Below, one piece after another: positions 45,428-54,225 of a DNA stretch of 64,000 bases. The first letter of the stretch is position 1. Each line of letters starts with the position of its first letter. The DNA lies in the NCBI RefSeq assembly GCF_000621485.1, contig NZ_JHYF01000001.1, positions 417,069 through 481,068 of the forward strand. The letters run 5' to 3'. Both the position numbers and the translations under genes were made by a program. This stretch comes from Alkaliphilus transvaalensis ATCC 700919. Its GTDB lineage: Bacteria; Bacillota; Clostridia; Peptostreptococcales; Natronincolaceae. The notes beneath the pieces are model-generated. The model saw only the letters and a list, made by a program, of their open reading frames with translations. It searched no databases and was not told the DNA's origin.

Positions 45428-46861
45428 ATGAATAGAGAAACTTATCAAAACCCACTAATTGAAAGATATGCCAGTAAAGAAATGTCCTTTATTTTTTCAT
45501 CCGACAATAAATTTACGACATGGAGAAAACTATGGATTGCCTTGGCAGAATCACAAAAAGAAATGGGTTTAAACATTACTGATGAACAAATAGAGGAGTT
45601 AAAGGCCCATCAAAGTGATATTAATTATGATGTAGCCATTCAAAGAGAAAAGGAAACTCGACATGATGTTATGTCCCATGTATTTGCCTTTGGGCAACAG
45701 TGTCCAAAAGCTAAGGGAATTATTCATTTAGGAGCTACAAGTGCATTTGTTGGTGATAATACAGATGTCATTGTTATGAAGGATGCTCTAAAGCTTGTAA
45801 AGGTTAAAATGGTGAATCTCTTTAACATTTTAAGTAAGTTCTGCGACGAATATAAAGAAATACCTACCCTTGGGTTTACCCATTTCCAACCAGCGCAACT
45901 TACAACTGTAGGTAAGAGGGGTACTCTTTGGTTACAAGATCTTTTAATGGATTTTGAAAATCTTGAGCATCAATTGGAAAGAATGAAGTTAAGAGGGGTT
46001 AAAGGAACCACAGGAACACAGGCCAGCTTCTATAACCTTTTTAATAATAATCATGATGAAGTAAAAGAGTTGGAAAGAAAAGTAGCTGAAAAAATGGGCT
46101 TTGAAAAGACATTCCCAGTTACAGGACAAACCTATTCTCGAAAGCTAGACTATGAGGTATTAAGCCTATTAAGTGGAATTGCCCAAAGTCTACATAAAAT
46201 GACTAATGACCTTAGGCTGTTACAACATTTAAAAGAAATTGAAGAGCCCTTCGAAAAGAATCAAATTGGTTCATCGGCAATGGCTTACAAAAGAAATCCA
46301 ATGAGAAGTGAAAGAATTGCTTCTCTTGCTAGATACGTAATAGCTGCATCACAAAATGCTGCAATGACTGCATCTACCCAATGGTTTGAAAGGACATTAG
46401 ATGATTCAGCCAATAAGCGTATTGTTGTACCAGAAGCCTTTCTAGCAACTGACGCAATTTTAGATATTGCGATAAATGTCTGCGATGGATTAGTGGTTTA
46501 TGAAAAAATGATACAACAACATATTAGCAACGAACTACCCTTTATGGCAACTGAGAATATTTTAATGGAGGCTGTTAAACAGGGTGGAGACCGACAGGAG
46601 TTGCATGAGAAAATTAGAATTCACTCTATGGAAGCTGCAAAGCAAGTTAAAATGGAAGGTAAGTCGAATGACTTAATCGATAGAATCTTAAATGATTCCG
46701 ATTTTAATCTTAGTAAAGAACAATTAGATCAATTAATGGATGCAAGAAACTTTGTAGGAAGAGCACCAGAACAGGTGACAGACTTTTTACAAGAGTATAT
46801 ACATCCAATTATCGAAGCAAACAAAGCTTTAATAGGTATTAAGGTTGATCTAAAAGTTTAA
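45428..46861 (+). CDS. purB: adenylosuccinate lyase
   Basis: Acts twice in purine synthesis, releasing fumarate from SAICAR and adenylosuccinate. The 477-residue chain belongs to the longer lyase subgroup: HDVMSHVFAFGQQCP, HLGATSAFVGDNTD, GFTHFQPAQLTTVGKR, and the signature GSSAMAYKRNPMRSERI. ATG at 45428 follows GGAAAGGAGTG. An ATG at 45410 is upstream of this site. It lies alone, 35 bases before asnS, and is not with other pur genes. Confidence 0.95.
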   Translation: MNRETYQNPLIERYASKEMSFIFSSDNKFTTWRKLWIALAESQKEMGLNITDEQIEELKAHQSDINYDVAIQREKETRHDVMSHVFAFGQQCPKAKGIIHLGATSAFVGDNTDVIVMKDALKLVKVKMVNLFNILSKFCDEYKEIPTLGFTHFQPAQLTTVGKRGTLWLQDLLMDFENLEHQLERMKLRGVKGTTGTQASFYNLFNNNHDEVKELERKVAEKMGFEKTFPVTGQTYSRKLDYEVLSLLSGIAQSLHKMTNDLRLLQHLKEIEEPFEKNQIGSSAMAYKRNPMRSERIASLARYVIAASQNAAMTASTQWFERTLDDSANKRIVVPEAFLATDAILDIAINVCDGLVVYEKMIQQHISNELPFMATENILMEAVKQGGDRQELHEKIRIHSMEAAKQVKMEGKSNDLIDRILNDSDFNLSKEQLDQLMDARNFVGRAPEQVTDFLQEYIHPIIEANKALIGIKVDLKV

Positions 46862-46896
46862 TATAAATATTGAAGGATATTATGGAGGTGTAAAGA

Positions 46897-48195
46897 ATGG
46901 CACAATTTACAACAATAGAAGAAATATCAAAATACGAAGGCCAAGAGGTAATGCTAAAGGGCTGGTTATTTAATAAACGTTCCAGTGGAAAAATTCACTT
47001 TTTACAACTTAGAGATGGTTCAGGATTCATTCAAGGGGTAGTTGTTAAAAGCGAAGTGGCTGAAGAAGTGTTTGAAGCTTGTAAAAAGCTAACACAAGAA
47101 TCATCTTTACAGGTGGTTGGGCTAGTACAAAAAGATGAAAGAGCACCTAGAGGCTATGAAATATTAGTTAAAACAGTTGAGGCTATCAGCATTGCAGAAG
47201 AGGGGTATCCAATCTCATTAAAGGAGCATGGAACTGACTTCTTAATGGAGAATAGACACTTATGGATGCGTACGCCAAAGCAAAATGCTATATTAAGAAT
47301 TAGAGATGAAATCAATTTAGCCCTAAGGACCTTCTTCCATGAAAGAGGATTCGTTTTAGTAGAGCCACCAATTATTACACCTTCATCTTGTGAAGGTACA
47401 ACAGAACTATTTGAAATTGACTACTTTGGAGAGAATGCTTATCTATCTCAAACTGGTCAATTATATGCAGAAGCAGCAGCAATGGCCTTTGGAAAAGTAT
47501 ATAGTTTTGGCCCTACCTTCAGAGCAGAAAAATCTAAAACCAGAAAGCATTTAAATGAGTTCTGGATGATTGAACCAGAAATGGCTTTTGTTGATTTTGA
47601 AGGGAACTTAGAAGTTCAAGAGCAAATGGTTGAATACGTTGTTCAAAAAGTTTTAGCCAATAGAAAAATAGAGTTAAAGATCCTTCAAAGAGACACAGCT
47701 GTCTTAGAGAAAATTAAAGCACCTTTCCCAAGAATCACTTACACAGAGGCAGTAAAGATGTTACAAGAAGGGGGTCATGAGTTTGAATGGGGAGAAGATT
47801 TTGGAGCACCTCATGAAACTTATATCGCTGAGAAGTTTGATAAGCCAGTATTTATTACCCACTTCCCAACTAAAATGAAGGCCTTCTATATGCAACCAGA
47901 CCCAACAAACCCAGAAGTAATTTTAGGGGCAGACTTAATCGCACCTGAAGGTTATGGTGAGATTATTGGAGGATCTGAGCGTATCCACGACTTAGAGTTA
48001 ATTCTAAAGCGTATTAAAGAAGAGGGATTACCACAAGAGTTATATGAGTGGTATTTAGACCTTAGAAGATACGGTTCTGTACCTCATTCAGGTTTTGGGT
48101 TAGGATTAGAAAGAACCGTGGCATGGATTTGTGGAGTAGATCATATTAGACAAACCATTCCTTTTGCCAGAACATTAAATAGAGTTTATCCATAA
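46897..48195 (+). CDS. asnS: asparaginyl-tRNA synthetase
   Basis: Class II aminoacyl-tRNA synthetase charging tRNA-Asn; 432 residues, close to B. subtilis AsnS. It has an N-terminal OB-fold anticodon domain (about 12-95, [24 protein letters not shown]) and a catalytic core with motif 2 ([21 protein letters not shown]) and motif 3 ([15 protein letters not shown]). A tGGAGGTG site precedes the ATG. No T-box leader is seen upstream. A terminator follows. Confidence 0.96.
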   Translation: MAQFTTIEEISKYEGQEVMLKGWLFNKRSSGKIHFLQLRDGSGFIQGVVVKSEVAEEVFEACKKLTQESSLQVVGLVQKDERAPRGYEILVKTVEAISIAEEGYPISLKEHGTDFLMENRHLWMRTPKQNAILRIRDEINLALRTFFHERGFVLVEPPIITPSSCEGTTELFEIDYFGENAYLSQTGQLYAEAAAMAFGKVYSFGPTFRAEKSKTRKHLNEFWMIEPEMAFVDFEGNLEVQEQMVEYVVQKVLANRKIELKILQRDTAVLEKIKAPFPRITYTEAVKMLQEGGHEFEWGEDFGAPHETYIAEKFDKPVFITHFPTKMKAFYMQPDPTNPEVILGADLIAPEGYGEIIGGSERIHDLELILKRIKEEGLPQELYEWYLDLRRYGSVPHSGFGLGLERTVAWICGVDHIRQTIPFARTLNRVYP

Positions 48196-48257
48196 TTTAA
48201 AGATAAAAACTATTTATAAGGATTATAATTATTCATAAGTTGATAAATGCACCTATA

Positions 48258-48324
48258 ATACTTCCAAAGTAGACAGTCTAATTAATAAATAGTTAGATTT
48301 ATCTACTTGGAGGTATTTTTTTAT
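48258..48324 (+). terminator. terminator after asnS
   Basis: The outer stem AATACTTCC...AGTAGA pairs with TCTACTTGGAGGTATT (48301-48316, one bulge and one wobble), an inner stem forms from AGTCTAA and TTAGATT, then TTTTTT follows. Confidence 0.7.
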
Positions 48325-48665
48325 GTTTAAATATACAGAAAATTCACCACAATGAAATTTTCAAGGGTGGAGTTTGTTAACTGAAAATTCATAATAAATT
48401 AAATTTTAACGATAAATTTTATTTCTGAATATTGCCTTTATTATAACAATATTATATTATAGATACATGTACAACGTTTTTAAGTAGCCCTATAGAGACT
48501 AACAACGAACTGCTATAGACATTTATATTCTATTTACTATTAGTTCTTTTCTTGAAAATGATCATAACACAAATCATTTTTAGCAGGGCAATGCAAAGTA
48601 AGATAATATAAAAGGGTAAGAAATGCAATATGAATACATAAAATTATTAAAATAAAGAAAATTTA

Positions 48666-48735
48666 TAATAAAACTTACATTAAAATTTCAATAAAACAAA
48701 ACTTTCAATAAAACAAAACTTACAATAAAACTTAC
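48666..48735. repeat. short tandem repeats, 17-base unit
   Basis: Units CAATAAAACAAAACTTT (48689-48705) and CAATAAAACAAAACTTA (48706-48722), followed by a shortened CAATAAAACTTAC and preceded by a partial AATAAAACTTACA. Confidence 0.75.
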
Positions 48736-48814
48736 AACCAAATAGAATAGACTAATCGGCTTTTAAAAAAAGGGATAAAAATAAAGAGAACATAAAATAA
48801 AGGGGGAAACATTT

Positions 48815-49024
48815 ATGAAATCGTTTTCAAATTCTAGCCGAAGTAAAGCGTGTATCTATTGTGGTTCATCTAATATACGTGACGGAATACCCTTCAATAG
48901 CATGGTTACTCTCAAGACTGACCCATTCACAAGTCATCAAACCTTCGCTGAAGTCTGTATGGACTGTGGCACCATCCTTAGAAACTACATAGAACTAAAA
49001 AAATTAAATAGGGGCATCAGGTGA
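48815..49024 (+). CDS. small zinc-ribbon protein of unknown function
   Basis: A 69-residue protein with two CxxC pairs, CIYC (residues 13-16) and CMDC (about 49-52), spaced as in a zinc ribbon. The tail is basic. Nothing else identifies it. AAAGGGGGAAAC is the ribosome site. It lies 48 bases before the NSS transporter gene, so it may be co-transcribed. It could be a small regulator or a metal-binding adaptor; no function is claimed. Confidence 0.7.
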   Translation: MKSFSNSSRSKACIYCGSSNIRDGIPFNSMVTLKTDPFTSHQTFAEVCMDCGTILRNYIELKKLNRGIR

Positions 49025-49072
49025 TCTACCACCAAGAACAAATAAATAAAAATTTGAGGGGGAGGATTAAGG

Positions 49073-50578
49073 ATGAGTCAAAAGAAGGAACAATGGGGAA
49101 GCCGTTGGGGTTTTATCTTAGCTTCTATCGGAATGGCTATTGGAACAGGTAATATTTGGAGGTTCCCAAGGGTTGCTGCAGCAAATGGGGGTGGGCCCTT
49201 TATCATCGCTTGGACAATTGCTCTTTTTGTGTGGGCAATACCATTACTAATGGGAGAAATGGTAATGGGAAAGAAAACAGGCCTTGGTACAGTAGGTGCT
49301 TTTAGAGATTTTGTAGGTCGGAAGTATACTTGGATGGGTACATGGATTGCTGCGGTTTGTTTAGGAATCATGTTCTATTATTCTGTTGTAATGGGATGGT
49401 GTGTGAAATATTTTACCTTAGCCCTTCAAGGGACTTTTAAGCCTGATATGGGGACCGATGCTACACAGGCTATCTGGAACACCTTTACAACAACACCCCA
49501 ACAAACAATTTTTTTCCACTTTATTTCAATGCTAATTGCTGGATATATCATTTATAAAGGTGTAACTGGGGGGATCGAAAAGGCTTCTAAGATTATGATT
49601 CCTGCACTATTTGCTTTATTGGTGGCAGCAGTAATTCGTGCTTTAACTCTACCAGGTGCAGCCCAAGGTCTAGAATATTTATTTAGCCCTAAACTGGAAA
49701 TGTTAGGCAGTGCTGAGTTATGGTTAAATGCCTTTACACAAGCGGCATGGTCGACAGGGGCTGGCTGGGGTTTCATTATAACATATTCTGTTTATACATC
49801 TGCAAAGGAAGACATTACAGGAAACTGTATGATTATGGGCATGGGAGATCATATAGGTGCATTAATTGCAGGTATGACAGTCTTACCAGCTATCTTTGCA
49901 TTGTCTCCTACAGCGGAATTTGCTAATAGTGCATTATCATCAGGAAATACAGGCCTTACATTTATTTACTTAGCTCAGTTGTTCCCAACGATGCCTTTTG
50001 GATCAATATTAGCCGCAATTTTCTTCTTGGCTATGGCAATTGCTGCCCTTTCTTCTTTATTACCGATGATTGAGGTAGGGGTTAGAAACTTTATGGATGC
50101 AGGTATGTCAAGGAAAAAAGCTACGTTATATGTTATAGGAGCCGGCTTCTTTCTAGGTATTCCTTCAGCCTATAGCTTAAATTTCTTAGACAATCAAGAC
50201 TGGGTATGGGGAATAGGATTATTAGTTAGTGGATTATTCGTTGCCTTTGGATTGATAAAATACGGCTTAGAAAAGGCAAGAACAGAAGAAATCAATACAA
50301 AATGGGCGGACTTTAAAACTGGTAAGTGGTGGAATTTATGTATTATATCTTTTCCTCTCTTCTTTATCATAATCACTGGCTGGTGGTTTAAACAAGCAAT
50401 TGAATGGTACCCAGGTAACTGGTGGCATCCCTTTGAAGTCTTTAGTGCTGGTACAATTATCTTCCAATTTGCAATTTTAATCATTCTAGCTTTGTTAACC
50501 AATAACTGGCTTGCCAATCGAATTGGTGGTGGAAAGCTATCCATCAATAATAATGGCAATGCTTCGGTTGATAAATAA
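49073..50578 (+). CDS. sodium-dependent amino-acid transporter, NSS/SNF family
   Basis: A 501-residue Na+ symporter of the neurotransmitter:sodium symporter family. The first helix has the sodium-site signature GFILASIGMAIGTGNIWRFPRVAAANGGGPF, and about 11-12 hydrophobic helices follow. Substrate cannot be deduced. The next gene encodes a 33-residue MetS-like partner, as in methionine/alanine importers of this family, and the genes after it encode an amine dehydrogenase, so the imported compound may be its substrate. GGGGGAGGATTAAGG precedes the ATG. Confidence 0.93.
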   Translation: MSQKKEQWGSRWGFILASIGMAIGTGNIWRFPRVAAANGGGPFIIAWTIALFVWAIPLLMGEMVMGKKTGLGTVGAFRDFVGRKYTWMGTWIAAVCLGIMFYYSVVMGWCVKYFTLALQGTFKPDMGTDATQAIWNTFTTTPQQTIFFHFISMLIAGYIIYKGVTGGIEKASKIMIPALFALLVAAVIRALTLPGAAQGLEYLFSPKLEMLGSAELWLNAFTQAAWSTGAGWGFIITYSVYTSAKEDITGNCMIMGMGDHIGALIAGMTVLPAIFALSPTAEFANSALSSGNTGLTFIYLAQLFPTMPFGSILAAIFFLAMAIAALSSLLPMIEVGVRNFMDAGMSRKKATLYVIGAGFFLGIPSAYSLNFLDNQDWVWGIGLLVSGLFVAFGLIKYGLEKARTEEINTKWADFKTGKWWNLCIISFPLFFIIITGWWFKQAIEWYPGNWWHPFEVFSAGTIIFQFAILIILALLTNNWLANRIGGGKLSINNNGNASVDK

Positions 50579-50592
50579 AGGAGGTTATGAAG

Positions 50593-50694
50593 ATGTCAAA
50601 TGCGTCCATCACAATGATGGTTTTAATATTAGGATTTTATATAGGTGGTTTTGTTGTGTTAGTAAATAGAGCCTTTAACAAAAAGAAGCAATAG
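50593..50694 (+). CDS. MetS-like small subunit of NSS transporter (33 residues)
   Basis: A very short gene: 33 residues, one membrane helix (about 6-25, ITMMVLILGFYIGGFVVLV), then a basic tail NRAFNKKKQ. This is the pattern of MetS-type small subunits that pair with NSS transporters. AAAGGAGGTT ends at proper spacing for ATG 50593; the ATG at 50587 is too close. It begins 14 bases after the transporter stop. Size and context support it strongly despite its length. Confidence 0.82.
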   Translation: MSNASITMMVLILGFYIGGFVVLVNRAFNKKKQ

Positions 50695-50715
50695 GAGATT
50701 GGAGATTTAAGAGTT

Positions 50716-50734
50716 CTCCCCTTTAATAGGGGAG
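50716..50734 (+). promoter_or_regulatory. intercistronic hairpin before the dehydrogenase genes
   Basis: CTCCCC (50716-50721) pairs with GGGGAG (50729-50734) around a 7-base loop. No clear T-run follows, so a processing or attenuation site is more likely than a full terminator. Confidence 0.5.
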
Positions 50735-50766
50735 GATTCATTTTATATCAACAGGAGGTGTTTTAC

Positions 50767-51072
50767 TTGAGAATTGAGCAGCATCCTATTTTAAAATTCA
50801 AAAAAGGAGCAAAAATTGCCTTTACCTTTGATGGTCAGCCCTTTGAAGGTTACGAAGGTGAAACGATTGCAGCCGCATTACATGCTGCAGGTGTAAAAGT
50901 ACTTAGTCACAGTCATGAACATCATCGCCCGAGGGGACTTTACTGTGCCATTGGTAACTGTTCATCATGTATGATGGAGGTCAATGGAGAACCAAATGTT
51001 AGGGTCTGTGTTGAATCCCTAACAGACGGCATGGTCGTCAATACCCAGAAGGGAAAGGGGGAAATTATATGA
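50767..51072 (+). CDS. (2Fe-2S)-binding small subunit of amine dehydrogenase (HcnA-like)
   Basis: A 101-residue ferredoxin-like subunit of the type found in hydrogen cyanide synthase HcnA, sarcosine oxidase alpha N-terminus, and archaeal proline dehydrogenases. The cluster cysteines are in YCAIGNCSSCMMEV (C-x4-C-x2-C) and the later VRVC. TTG at 50767 fits the ribosome site ACAGGAGG; the GTG at 50758 sits inside it. It overlaps the next gene by four bases. First gene of a four-subunit complex. Confidence 0.85.
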   Translation: MRIEQHPILKFKKGAKIAFTFDGQPFEGYEGETIAAALHAAGVKVLSHSHEHHRPRGLYCAIGNCSSCMMEVNGEPNVRVCVESLTDGMVVNTQKGKGEII

Positions 51073-52178
51073 AGGCTGTGGAGCTTTTAGTAGTGGGCGG
51101 TGGTCCTGCAGGTCTATGCGCTGCTATTCAAGCTGCTGAAATGGGTAGTACAGTTATATTGGTAGAAAGGGATGAACATTTAGGTGGGCAATTAATAAAG
51201 CAAACCCACATGTTTTTTGGTTCTGAAAAACAATATGCTTCTAAACGGGGCTTTGATATTTCAGAATTATTACTTAAAAAATTAAGTGAACTAGCAGAAA
51301 AGGTGACTCTAATGAAGGGAACTACGGTTGTTGGAATTTATGAAGATGGCGTAGTTTCTTTAGAGCAAGGAGGAAAATATTTTAAAGTAAAACCCAAAGC
51401 AACAATTGTTGCAACGGGAGCAAGTGAAAAAACTTTAGGGTTCCCTAATAATGACCTTCCTGGGATTTATGGTGCTGGAGCTGTCCAAACATTAATGAAT
51501 GTCCACGGAATAAAACCCGGAAGCAAAGTGGTTATGGTAGGGGCAGGAAATATAGGACTTATTGTTAGTTATCAATTACTACAGGCAGGCGTGAAAGTTG
51601 CTGCCATTGTTGAAGGTGGCCCTAAAATTGGGGGTTATCTTGTACATGCTTCTAAAGTTCGTCGGTTAGGAGTGCCTATTCTGACGGGGCACACAGTTAA
51701 AGAAGCCCACGGAACAAATTGTCTTGAGAAGGTTACCCTTTGGAAGCTAGATGAAAACTGGCAGGGTATTTCTGGAACAGAAATTGATATAGAAGCCGAT
51801 GTAATGTGTATATCAGTAGGCTTGTCTCCACTGTCGGAGCTACTTTGGCAGGCAGGCTGTCAAATGAAGTTTGTTCAACCTTTAGGAGGTTATGTTCCTG
51901 CTAGAGATGAAAATCTTCAAACATCAGTCAAAGGTCTATTTGTTGCTGGTGACGTGTCAGGTGTAGAAGAAGCCAGTAGTGCAATGGTGGAGGGCTACCT
52001 TGCAGGAATGTCGGCAGCATCCTTTCTTGGATATAAGTTATTTAATATGGCAGAGTTAAGACAAGATTTACTAAATCAATTGGATTCATTAAGACATGGT
52101 CAAGTAGGAGAGAAAATTAGAAAAGGTATTGCAGAGCTACAAATTGTAAACGAAGCTGCTGCATCTGTCGACCTTTAA
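51069..52178 (+). CDS. FAD/NAD(P)-binding subunit of amine dehydrogenase (HcnB-like)
   Basis: A 369-residue pyridine-nucleotide-disulfide-type oxidoreductase subunit. FAD motif ELLVVGGGPAGLCAAIQAAEMG is at the N-terminus, a second Rossmann motif VVMVGAGNIGLIVSYQL is near 155, and LFVAGDVSGVEEASSAMVEGYLAG near 295. The HcnB-type cysteine tail is not obvious; electron-transfer centres are instead on separate genes downstream. Starts inside the preceding gene (ATGA overlap), so it is coupled. Confidence 0.87.
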   Translation: MKAVELLVVGGGPAGLCAAIQAAEMGSTVILVERDEHLGGQLIKQTHMFFGSEKQYASKRGFDISELLLKKLSELAEKVTLMKGTTVVGIYEDGVVSLEQGGKYFKVKPKATIVATGASEKTLGFPNNDLPGIYGAGAVQTLMNVHGIKPGSKVVMVGAGNIGLIVSYQLLQAGVKVAAIVEGGPKIGGYLVHASKVRRLGVPILTGHTVKEAHGTNCLEKVTLWKLDENWQGISGTEIDIEADVMCISVGLSPLSELLWQAGCQMKFVQPLGGYVPARDENLQTSVKGLFVAGDVSGVEEASSAMVEGYLAGMSAASFLGYKLFNMAELRQDLLNQLDSLRHGQVGEKIRKGIAELQIVNEAAASVDL

Positions 52179-52199
52179 GACTTAAGGGGGTGCATTAAA

Positions 52200-52688
52200 A
52201 TGTTAGAAGTTACGGGAATACCTACATTCGAAGATATCGAAAAAGTATATCCTAGTGAAGAAAGACTGAATCAAGGACCAACCGTCATCATGGAGTGTTT
52301 TCAGAATATACCCTGTAATCCTTGTTATACAGCCTGTAGAACTGGTGCGATAAAACCGTTTGAAGATATTAATCATTTACCAACTGTAGATCACGATCTA
52401 TGCAATGGATGTAGTCTTTGTGTAAGCAATTGTCCAGGGTTGGCAATTGTAGTTTTAGATATGACCTATTCAGAGGACCAAGCATTATTGAAGATCCCCT
52501 ACGAATTTTTACCCCTTCCAGAGGTTGGACAGTGGGTTAAAGGTCTAGATCGTGAGGGGAAGGTTGTTTGTGATGTAAAAGTTGTAAAAGTGATTGATAG
52601 TAAAGCATTAGATAAAACTCCTATTATCTCACTGGCGCTAGATAAGCAGTATGCAAAAGTTGTGAGAAATATTAGATTGGAGGAATAG
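52200..52688 (+). CDS. 4Fe-4S ferredoxin-type subunit of amine dehydrogenase
   Basis: 162 residues with two cysteine groups: CFQNIPCNPCYTAC (C-x6-C-x2-C-x3-C, near 33-47) and CNGCSLCVSNCPG (the classic C-x2-C-x2-C-x3-C-P, near 69-79), so two 4Fe-4S clusters are possible. The C-terminal part (about 95-162) is a small beta-rich domain. A ferredoxin subunit would carry electrons from the flavins to a low-potential acceptor, as in archaeal proline dehydrogenases. AAGGGGGTGC precedes the ATG. It ends two bases before the next gene. Confidence 0.82.
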   Translation: MLEVTGIPTFEDIEKVYPSEERLNQGPTVIMECFQNIPCNPCYTACRTGAIKPFEDINHLPTVDHDLCNGCSLCVSNCPGLAIVVLDMTYSEDQALLKIPYEFLPLPEVGQWVKGLDREGKVVCDVKVVKVIDSKALDKTPIISLALDKQYAKVVRNIRLEE

Positions 52689-52690
52689 GT

Positions 52691-52987
52691 ATGGCTGATA
52701 AAACGTTCATTTGTCGGTGCTCTGATTTAACATTACAGGACATTCGAAATTTAATTGCTAAAGGATATACTACCTTTGATGAATTGAAACGTGTAAGCAG
52801 GGTTGGAATGGGGCCTTGTCAAGGAAGAACCTGTATGCCTCTGGTATTAAGAGAGTTATCGATTGCAACGGGAAAATCAATTGCAGAACTTTCACCAGGT
52901 ACATTTAGGCCACCTGTTAAGTCAATTAAATTAGGGGCTATAGCTGCCCATGCATTTGAAGAGGGAGGTGGAGAAGGACATGAATAA
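52691..52987 (+). CDS. BFD-like (2Fe-2S)-binding subunit of amine dehydrogenase
   Basis: A 98-residue protein of the bacterioferritin-associated ferredoxin type: FICRCSDLTLQDI (C-x-C, residues 8-10) and GMGPCQGRTCMP (C-x4-C, about 43-48), together four ligands for a [2Fe-2S] cluster. Such modules occur fused to HcnB-type subunits elsewhere; here the module is a separate gene. It overlaps the following gene by eight bases. Confidence 0.82.
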   Translation: MADKTFICRCSDLTLQDIRNLIAKGYTTFDELKRVSRVGMGPCQGRTCMPLVLRELSIATGKSIAELSPGTFRPPVKSIKLGAIAAHAFEEGGGEGHE

Positions 52988-54128
52988 AACTGCTGAAGTT
53001 GTAATTATAGGAGGAGGTATTTCGGGGGTTGCAATTGCCTATAATCTTGCTAAAAAGGGAGTAAAAGACATTGTCGTAATAGAGAAGGAGTACTTAACAA
53101 GTGGGGCAACGGGTCGCTGTGGTGCAGGGATAAGACAACAATGGGGTACAGAAATGAACTGCCTAATGGCCAAGTTTTCCTGTGAGGTATTTGAAAATAT
53201 GCAGGAAGAACTAGGTTATGATCAAGACATTGAGTTTAAGCAGGGCGGTTATTTAATGCTTTCTAGTACAGAGAAGGAGCATGAACAGTTTAAGAAAAAC
53301 ATTGAGCTTCAAAATCGGTTAGGAATTCCTTCAAAACTACTAACACTTGATGAAGCTAAGGAAATCGTTCCCTTTCTAAATACTGATGGACTAATCAGTG
53401 CAACCTACTGCGAGAAGGATGGACATTTAAATCCTTTCCATGCAACTCATGCCTATGCAAAGGCTGCAGAAGGTCTAGGGGTAAAAATATATACATATAC
53501 AGAAGTCACCGACATCATTACAGAAAATGGGAAAATTAGAGGTGTAAAGACAACAAAAGGAGATATTGATACTAATATAGTTGTAAATGCTGCAGGTGGT
53601 TACTCTCAAGGGATTGCTAAAATGGTGGGAGTAGATCTACCTTTATATTCAGAAAGACATCAAATTCTTGTAACAGAAGCCGTAGATCCCATTCTAAAGC
53701 CTATGGTGATGTCCTTCTCATTAAATCTTTATTGTCAACAGGTACCCCATGGTGGTTTCATTATGGGTAGAAGTTGTGCTAATGAACCAACAGATTTAAG
53801 AATTACTTCTGGATGGCACTTCTTAGAAGAAATGACAAAAACCATCACTAAGGTATTACCACCATTAAAAGAAGTTAGATTCCTTCGCCAATGGGCAGGC
53901 TTATATAACATGTCGCCAGATCGTCAGCCAATATATGGGGCGGTAGATGAGATCGAAGGCTTCTATGTGGCAGCTGGGTATAGTGGTCATGGGTTTATGT
54001 TAGCACCTTTTACTGGTGTAGTAATGGCAGAAGCTATTATGGGAGAAGAAACTACGCTACCAATTAATCAACTTAACCTTACTCGTTTCAAAACTGGGAA
54101 GTTAATATTTGAGCCTTCAGTAGTGTAG
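52980..54128 (+). CDS. FAD-dependent amine dehydrogenase, DAO family catalytic subunit (HcnC-like)
   Basis: A 382-residue D-amino-acid-oxidase-family flavoprotein: EVVIIGGGISGVAIAYNLAKKG at the N-terminus, TSGATGRCGAGIRQQWG, and the C-terminal GFYVAAGYSGHGFMLAPFTG FAD motif. Family members oxidise sarcosine, glycine, L-proline or hydroxyproline to imines. Together with the four preceding proteins it resembles HcnABC and multi-subunit L-proline dehydrogenases of Thermococcales. The substrate cannot be told from sequence. ATG at 52980 has GGAGAAGG; the ORF upstream to 52950 is within the previous gene. Confidence 0.87.
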   Translation: MNKTAEVVIIGGGISGVAIAYNLAKKGVKDIVVIEKEYLTSGATGRCGAGIRQQWGTEMNCLMAKFSCEVFENMQEELGYDQDIEFKQGGYLMLSSTEKEHEQFKKNIELQNRLGIPSKLLTLDEAKEIVPFLNTDGLISATYCEKDGHLNPFHATHAYAKAAEGLGVKIYTYTEVTDIITENGKIRGVKTTKGDIDTNIVVNAAGGYSQGIAKMVGVDLPLYSERHQILVTEAVDPILKPMVMSFSLNLYCQQVPHGGFIMGRSCANEPTDLRITSGWHFLEEMTKTITKVLPPLKEVRFLRQWAGLYNMSPDRQPIYGAVDEIEGFYVAAGYSGHGFMLAPFTGVVMAEAIMGEETTLPINQLNLTRFKTGKLIFEPSVV

Positions 54129-54156
54129 AAATTGTTGAAATCTATTGTACCCTAGA

Positions 54157-54218
54157 CCTCCAGTAATGAAATTTACAAATTAGCAGATGCTATGAAGGAT
54201 AAAATGAATTACTGGAGG
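54157..54218 (+). promoter_or_regulatory. long-range hairpin sequestering the thiS ribosome site
   Basis: CCTCCAGTAAT (54157-54167) is the exact reverse complement of ATTACTGGAGG (54208-54218), whose GGAGG is the ribosome site of the ATG at 54226. The 40-base loop contains no strong hairpin. If formed, the 11-base stem would block translation of thiS. Confidence 0.7.
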
Positions 54219-54225
54219 CGATTTT

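Larger units (their letters stand above)
48196..48814 (+). other. long AT-rich intergenic region after asnS, with tandem repeats
   Basis: No gene seen on either strand. It holds the asnS terminator (48258-48324) and, near its end, short tandem repeats (48666-48735). The middle contains a CACC/GGTGG pairing at about 48346-48376 of unknown meaning. Confidence 0.5.

Noticed and set aside
46862..46896. Possible T-box leader before asnS
   Set aside because: The gap between purB and asnS is only 35 bases and no T-box sequence is present.
49720..49926. 68-residue plus-strand frame within the transporter gene
   Set aside because: Shifted-frame shadow of the NSS transporter, cysteine-rich by codon shift only.
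54157..54218. TPP riboswitch before thiS
   Set aside because: None of the conserved CUGAGA or ACCUGAUCUGGAU-type TPP elements is seen; only a simple long hairpin.
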